A stretch of 64,000 bases of DNA from Microglena sp. YARC. Taxonomy: Eukaryota > Chlorophyta > Chlorophyceae > Chlamydomonadales > Chlamydomonadaceae. Location of the stretch: NCBI GenBank assembly GCA_022414725.1, contig CM039464.1, positions 57,456,681 through 57,520,680 of the forward strand, in the 5' to 3' direction. Shown one piece after another: positions 59,965-64,000 of this stretch. A program made the translations under genes and the position numbers. The notes beneath the pieces are model-generated. The model ran no database searches and had not been told where the DNA came from. It was given only the letters and a program-made list of their open reading frames with translations. Numbering within the stretch: position 1 is the stretch's first letter; the number at the start of each line of letters is the position of its first letter.

Positions 59965-60491
59965 TAGGATTTAAAGTCTACATCACAAACCTCGTATGCC
60001 CAATGCAACAATGTCTGTCTGACACGAGGAGATATACTGTAATCATCGATGTTACGCTTGTATTTTATTTTATTCACCTAGTTTTTTTTCCATCTCCCAT
60101 TAACTCCGGTTACTTGTTGCCACCTCTTTATCTGCCTGTTGTCATCATCGATGCGCCGACCCCTGTAAAATCGCATATACCACTGGAACCACCCTCGAGG
60201 GTCTTGGGGATCGATCCAACCCTTGGACTCCCATGCAGATTGATTGCTTCCACAAACCACATTGTACTTATTTTTTGATGCATCATATCTTCTCCCTAGA
60301 TAAAACGACGGTTTCAGGCCCTTGAACCAATCTTGTGGAAACTCTTTATATTTGATATCTACACTTGCTCCTAGAATTCCCGGTCTTCCGCCTATAGGGT
60401 TGAAATATATACCCCCGAAAATTCCTGATTGAATACATTGTTTAGGGGTCATTTTTGGTACGAACTCAGGGTGGTCTTTGAATTTCACCAT
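59964..60491 (-). CDS. Conserved giant-virus protein with in-frame TAG
   Basis: By the standard code the protein ends after 137 residues at TAG 60078-60080, right after NGRWKKN. The same frame stays open for 37 more codons to TAA at 59964-59966, and this extra part (DDYSISPRVRQTLLHWAYEV) fits the C-terminal motif I remember for the family (RPRQRQALLQWAY-like). The conserved N-terminal motif is SGIFGGIYFNPIGGRPG. Such proteins are found, from memory, in phycodna- and mimivirus-like genomes and some algae; function is unknown. The TAA overlaps the next gene's ATG, as expected of a genuine end. The start overlaps the upstream gene (60466-60894) by 26 bases. Confidence 0.65.
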
Positions 60492-60894
60492 TAAGATCCT
60501 TTATTTGTTGTGATGAAAAAACTGGAAATGAATTAGCTTTGAATTTCTTGAAATTCTTGTCTGTGACGTACACATCCACCATCAATTCCAATTCCACATT
60601 GTTATTACCAGACTCTTCTTTATTAAATTGTATGAAATTATACAATATGACTTCTCTACCTTCTATAGCTTTTACATCTATTTGGATAATTTTGTCGTTG
60701 TCGTATTCTAAATCAATACGATTTAATATGTTGTTATTTTCATGACAATCATAACAAGTTGGATGGACACTAAGTATTTGGATGTCTACACTGTAAAGTG
60801 GGATATGATCTTCTATATCGTCAATGTTATGTAGGACGGCAAATATATTCTTCACAAAATACAACTTGGTTGTGTTAAATTTAACTGATTGCAT
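60466..60894 (-). CDS. Protein of unknown function
   Basis: The 142-residue product is beta-rich, with an acidic middle (DIEDHIPLYSVDIQILSVHP) and a C-terminal VDVYVTDKNFKKFKANSFPV. One CxxC-like pair (CYDC) is present. No family recognised. It overlaps the following conserved protein by 26 bases and is part of a run of minus-strand genes that may be co-expressed. The stop is TGA; ATG at 60894. Confidence 0.6.
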   Translation of the reverse strand: MQSVKFNTTKLYFVKNIFAVLHNIDDIEDHIPLYSVDIQILSVHPTCYDCHENNNILNRIDLEYDNDKIIQIDVKAIEGREVILYNFIQFNKEESGNNNVELELMVDVYVTDKNFKKFKANSFPVFSSQQIKDLNGEIQRPP

Positions 60895-60921
60895 TATTAT
60901 ATAATCATAAACAAAAAAAGT

Positions 60922-61779
60922 TTAGTAATTAGCATTGAAGTATTCAAAATCAAAAACGTGCTTCAAAACTGCAGGATCGATCACCGTACTATATAGACGA
61001 ACATTGTCAATCATGACATCAGTATTCATAGTCCAATCTTTACCAAACAAAATATCCGTCTTAACCAAACTCAAAATATTAGAAGTTTCTACAAACTCAT
61101 GCAAAACACCGTTCCTGTACAACTTTAGTGCAATATTGTCATACGACACACAATAATGTATCCATTTGGTTTCTTCATTCTTCTTGGTGTCAACAAGAGA
61201 AATTCCTGAACCATTATGTTTGAAACTCATATTGTTATCTACAACAGATATACTCAATTCACTAGATTCAAGTAAGTTTTCGATATCCCCATCGCTTCTT
61301 CTTATCCAAAACATTATGCTGAAAATTGCACGCATATACGACATTGGAACGCGAATATTGAATTCCCCGAATGCAAACTTACAAACTTGACCTCTGGTAT
61401 TATCCAATACAACCTCGGCATTACCATTGAACGTGACCACACTACTGAACAGTATAGCATATTCCAAACCATTCCAATTGAATGGAAATTTCAAATCCAA
61501 TGATGAATTATTAGATAGCATTATACTCGAATATATATTGTTGGGGGTAGACGACCCACCCGATATAGTGAGAGACTTTCCTTTATAATCCACACCCACA
61601 TAGAGAACACATGTGCAATTATAACTTGATTCAATTTTAGTTACCTTGCGAGACACTAAGTTGTCACCCAACGTGTCGAAATCACTGACGTTGCTTGTTA
61701 TAGTACATGACATTCCGTTTTCCCAATACAATTTGACAAACGGGACTTTATCATTCCGTGTTACGCCAAACATAACCAT
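60922..61779 (-). CDS. LamG/concanavalin-A-like lectin-fold protein
   Basis: The 285-residue protein has an unrecognised N-terminal half. A C-terminal LamG-like (concanavalin-A-type) jelly roll starts around residue 145: AIFSIMFWIRRSDGDIENLL, later KWIHYCVSYDNIALKLYRNG and a closing DVMIDNVRLYSTVIDP. The W-x-H-x-x-x-x-Y and DNVRLYxxxL patterns are typical. Such domains bind glycans or form structural surfaces and are common in giant-virus particle proteins. It is adjacent to a second likely carbohydrate-binding protein. The stop is TAA. Confidence 0.7.
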   Translation of the reverse strand: MVMFGVTRNDKVPFVKLYWENGMSCTITSNVSDFDTLGDNLVSRKVTKIESSYNCTCVLYVGVDYKGKSLTISGGSSTPNNIYSSIMLSNNSSLDLKFPFNWNGLEYAILFSSVVTFNGNAEVVLDNTRGQVCKFAFGEFNIRVPMSYMRAIFSIMFWIRRSDGDIENLLESSELSISVVDNNMSFKHNGSGISLVDTKKNEETKWIHYCVSYDNIALKLYRNGVLHEFVETSNILSLVKTDILFGKDWTMNTDVMIDNVRLYSTVIDPAVLKHVFDFEYFNANY

Positions 61780-61803
61780 GTCACAAAGGGAAATCCGTGA
61801 CTG

Positions 61804-62505
61804 TCAATGTTTGACTTGAAACTGGTTTTCTGCGCATATCAAACGGTACTTGCAACACGGAACCAATTTATTGACATAGAAAAATATCGGTACATTATCT
61901 TCATATATCTGGTCAAATTCTTGAGACAATAGTAAATTCCATTTGTTGTTCACGTCAAATCCCAAAAAGTACAACTTTGAAGGTGCTTCTCCTGGCTTAC
62001 CTAGTGTGGGAGTTATTGCAAACTTGAGTACAATATTATATATGTCCATTTCTATTTGAACCCATTCACCATATATGACGATTTTCTCAATGTTATCATT
62101 TGTGAATTCTGATCTCCCACCACCGATATATGTCCCAAACGAAGTATATACATTCTTATTAGTACGGGCGTATGTTTCATTCTTGCGATCGAATAGATAA
62201 TACGGAGGATACAAGTAATTTTCATAAGACGAAAATGTTATATTGTATTCTATCGATTCGTTTCTTGTTTTTGAGGTTGTTAATGCGGAAAATGGAAATT
62301 CCTTCAATACGTTCCGCCAGACTGGGACTATAGTTTTTCCGCGAAAGAATCCCATCGACAATTTACTGTCTCTCTTGGGCAAGTCTACCAAATTCCATTC
62401 TATCTCATCATACAATTTTCCGAAACTTCTCCTATCATCGTTCATTTGAAATGTTGTAAACACATCTTTCATCGAGATTCGTTCAATACTTATGTTGTCA
62501 CCCAT
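61804..62505 (-). CDS. Galactose-binding/discoidin-like protein
   Basis: From the ATG at 62505 the product is 233 residues. Its middle has the layout of F5/8-type C domains of large DNA viruses: YLYPPYYLFDRKNETYARTN, then YIGGGRSEF, GEWVQIEMDIYNIVLKFAIT and LYFLGFDVNNKWNLLLSQ. These correspond to the YPAWKAFD, WxQIxLP and FxLxGSxDGxxW blocks. I chose 62505 over the longer frame to 62691 because the upstream part lacks coding character and a TATTTAAATAT lies ~25 bases upstream. It is probably a virion surface or fibre-associated protein, together with the LamG-like neighbour. The stop is TGA. Confidence 0.6.
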   Translation of the reverse strand: MGDNISIERISMKDVFTTFQMNDDRRSFGKLYDEIEWNLVDLPKRDSKLSMGFFRGKTIVPVWRNVLKEFPFSALTTSKTRNESIEYNITFSSYENYLYPPYYLFDRKNETYARTNKNVYTSFGTYIGGGRSEFTNDNIEKIVIYGEWVQIEMDIYNIVLKFAITPTLGKPGEAPSKLYFLGFDVNNKWNLLLSQEFDQIYEDNVPIFFYVNKLVPCCKYRLICAENQFQVKH

Positions 62506-62611
62506 TGCTTTTACAGAATTCTGATATTTAAATACATACAACCGCAGCGCATACTTTGCATTTAAATTTAAAAAATGAATAGAGATTAGACCATTACATT
62601 CTCTAATAATT

Positions 62612-62872
62612 ATGAATAGGTCGCACAAGATGAATCGGGTAAATATAGACAGCTTATCCCGACAGAAAATGATGACTCCAAAAGCATTCATTTCAGTTCA
62701 GAACAACACACGTACTCATGTACCACAATTGATAGAACGCGTGGTATAGGTTGAAGTGGTTGTAGTCATTGCATTGTCTATTGTTGTCAGTATATTGAAG
62801 ATCCACGTTCACAGAGTAAAATGGGACAAACATTGTAGAGACCTACAACCACCAGATTATAGAAACGAATAA
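62612..62872 (+). pseudogene. Small single-pass membrane protein with in-frame TAG
   Basis: From the ATG at 62612 the frame reads 45 codons (MNRSHKMNRVNIDSLSRQ..., ending QLIERVV) to a TAG at 62747-62749. The same frame then continues with VEVVVVIALSIVVSILKIHV, a clear transmembrane segment, and a charged tail to a TAA at 62870-62872. The product would be 86 residues if TAG were read. The position of the TM helix right after the TAG argues that the two parts are one protein. The 5' part overlaps antisense with the upstream end of the gene at 61804-62691. Function unknown. Confidence 0.45.
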
Positions 62873-62968
62873 AATGCAAGTGGTAAATTTAACTAAAGGA
62901 TTTTTGCCTTTATCCTACGTAAAATGAAAAAGATATAATTGGACAACTAATGTAAAACACAAGCAAAA

Positions 62969-63250
62969 ATGGTTCAATTACCTGTAGAACTCATGTGTAC
63001 AATTGGATCATACCTGCATGTGTATGATGTCATTTCGTTGGTCAAAACTAACAAGAGTGTCAACGAAAGCATGCGTGAAAGACTGGAAGAAATTAAGCGA
63101 CAACGATACAAGCTAATTGACAAGAAATTTTCTATCTTGAGGGCGACTGAAGCTAACCCAACTGACGAAATGCTAGGGTTTTACATGGAATATAACTTGA
63201 TCGACTCACAAATAGAAACACTCATACGGGCTTCCAATTATGATCTTTGA
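62969..63250 (+). CDS. Small F-box-like protein
   Basis: The 93-residue product opens with LPVELMCTIGSYLHVYDVIS followed by LVKTNKSVNESM, a good F-box-like segment. A helix and ILRATEANPTDEMLGFYMEY follow. The latter half is homologous to the gene at 47998-48429. The stop is TGA. A host ubiquitin-ligase adaptor function is plausible but unproven. Confidence 0.6.
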   Translation: MVQLPVELMCTIGSYLHVYDVISLVKTNKSVNESMRERLEEIKRQRYKLIDKKFSILRATEANPTDEMLGFYMEYNLIDSQIETLIRASNYDL

Positions 63251-63398
63251 GTAAGAGTGGAACGTATGTAAATAAATAATGAACAAAGAAGTAGTAATAC
63301 GATGACTATTTTTTTCTATTACTAATATGATATGATATGGTTAATTAATGACTGACATTCGTGTAAAGTGTACATAATAAAATACACATATAAATAAA

Positions 63399-64000
63399 AT
63401 GCAAAATCCATTTGCAGATTTTGATTTTGGGAGTTGTCAAACTTTTAAATTTGAGTCAAAATCGACAACATCCAAATATCCAACAATACGACTTATCAAT
63501 CCGAATTCATCAAGCCAATCAACCCAATCAAAAAGTTTATCGCCAAAATGCAACAATGGAAAACAAATTAATTCGCATGGAAGTGGTGCATATGGATCTG
63601 TTTATTCATGCGGAGACGATGGATTCGTGTACAAACAATTTGCAAACAAATCAGAATATGATAGGGTAAAAGCCAACTTGATTGTTATAATCCCCAAGTT
63701 AATAGAAAACAAGCTCATCGCAAATACATGTTTCAACGAAATTGCACTAGAAGGTGATATGTTTGTTGATAATGAACAAATGTACAAAATGAACAAATGC
63801 AAACCGTTAAAGAGGAAGAATGTTATGGATCCTTTGGAGGGCCAAGTTTTGGCGATTATTAGAAAGTTTAACAATCTCGGATTTATACATGGCGATATAA
63901 AACTAGGCAACATTATGATGAAAGACGAACAAATTGTTCTAACAGACATCGACGACATGTGTTTCATAGAAAAAATCGGCAATACGATTACATGTAGTAA
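63399..64000 (+). CDS. Protein kinase, cut by the window end
   Basis: From the ATG at 63399 (TATAAATAA just upstream) the frame is open for 200 codons to the edge of the window. The Gly loop is GSGAYGSVYS (residues 61-70), with the Lys of FVYKQF (79) and a helix-C Glu in CFNEIALEGD. The catalytic loop is HGDIKLGN (164-171, with Gly replacing Arg of HRD), and the metal-binding Asp is in TDID (183) instead of DFG. The first 55 residues are a Ser/Gln-rich linker. The altered HRD and DFG resemble other divergent viral Ser/Thr kinases; activity is likely. The C-lobe remainder lies outside. Confidence 0.75.
   Translation, partial: MQNPFADFDFGSCQTFKFESKSTTSKYPTIRLINPNSSSQSTQSKSLSPKCNNGKQINSHGSGAYGSVYSCGDDGFVYKQFANKSEYDRVKANLIVIIPKLIENKLIANTCFNEIALEGDMFVDNEQMYKMNKCKPLKRKNVMDPLEGQVLAIIRKFNNLGFIHGDIKLGNIMMKDEQIVLTDIDDMCFIEKIGNTITCS

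Overview
The window reads as eukaryotic large-DNA-virus (Nucleocytoviricota) sequence in two compositionally different blocks, separated by about 11 kb of repeat-rich DNA that looks more like an algal or protist nuclear genome. Viral character rests on an RNA polymerase Rpb3-like subunit (10625-11473), a primase fused to an origin-binding-type helicase (50126-53797), a RecD-like SF1 helicase (45490-47748), a D5-type helicase-primase fragment (56263-56700), F-box/ankyrin proteins, DUF3431- and caspase-like proteins, and TATA-like boxes close to start codons. The best overall reading is an endogenous, partly decayed giant virus in a host chromosome. A living virus with recently captured DNA, or a mis-joined assembly, cannot be excluded from sequence alone. 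I saw no tRNA, rRNA or CRISPR array.

Region 1 (1-11.6 kb, G+C-rich) holds small, mostly unknown genes with TATA boxes, a caspase-like gene with an in-frame TAG, an IS607 transposase remnant, a repeat protein rich in RRAS motifs, several minisatellites and the Rpb3 gene. Region 2 (11.6-33 kb) is a tandem array of nine F-box/ankyrin cassettes on the minus strand, built from a 37-residue (111-bp) ankyrin-like repeat. Every cassette is broken by a nonsense codon, frameshift or truncation. Most cassettes carry the same ~150-160-bp element with 15-bp terminal inverted repeats, and a run of 9-bp ATAAACCCT repeats just upstream of a TATA box. Region 3 (33-34.3 kb) has a coiled-coil protein and a DUF3431-like protein.

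Region 4 (34.3-45.4 kb) contains minisatellites, a 42-bp-arm hairpin, a 160-bp satellite, possible GT-AG introns, a 315-bp inverted-repeat element, a C2H2 zinc-finger gene, a truncated gametolysin-like (M11) protease, a SET-domain gene and a 2-kb higher-order repeat.

Region 5 (45.4-64 kb, A+T-rich) is compact viral sequence: replication enzymes, an Elp3-like radical-SAM protein fused tail-to-tail to a D5 fragment at a rearrangement breakpoint, a DEAD-like ATPase, a conserved viral protein, two lectin-fold proteins likely for the particle surface, small F-box-like proteins and the start of a protein kinase. Six copies of an 18-bp-arm hairpin module, apparently derived from the 3' end of the primase gene, lie here.

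The most unusual signal is TAG. Intact genes end almost only in TAA or TGA, while TAG lies in frame inside several coding regions. The clearest case is a conserved viral protein whose C-terminal motif continues past a TAG to a TAA that overlaps the next gene's ATG (TAATG). This could mean UAG readthrough or recoding, or ordinary decay; tests are given in the findings.
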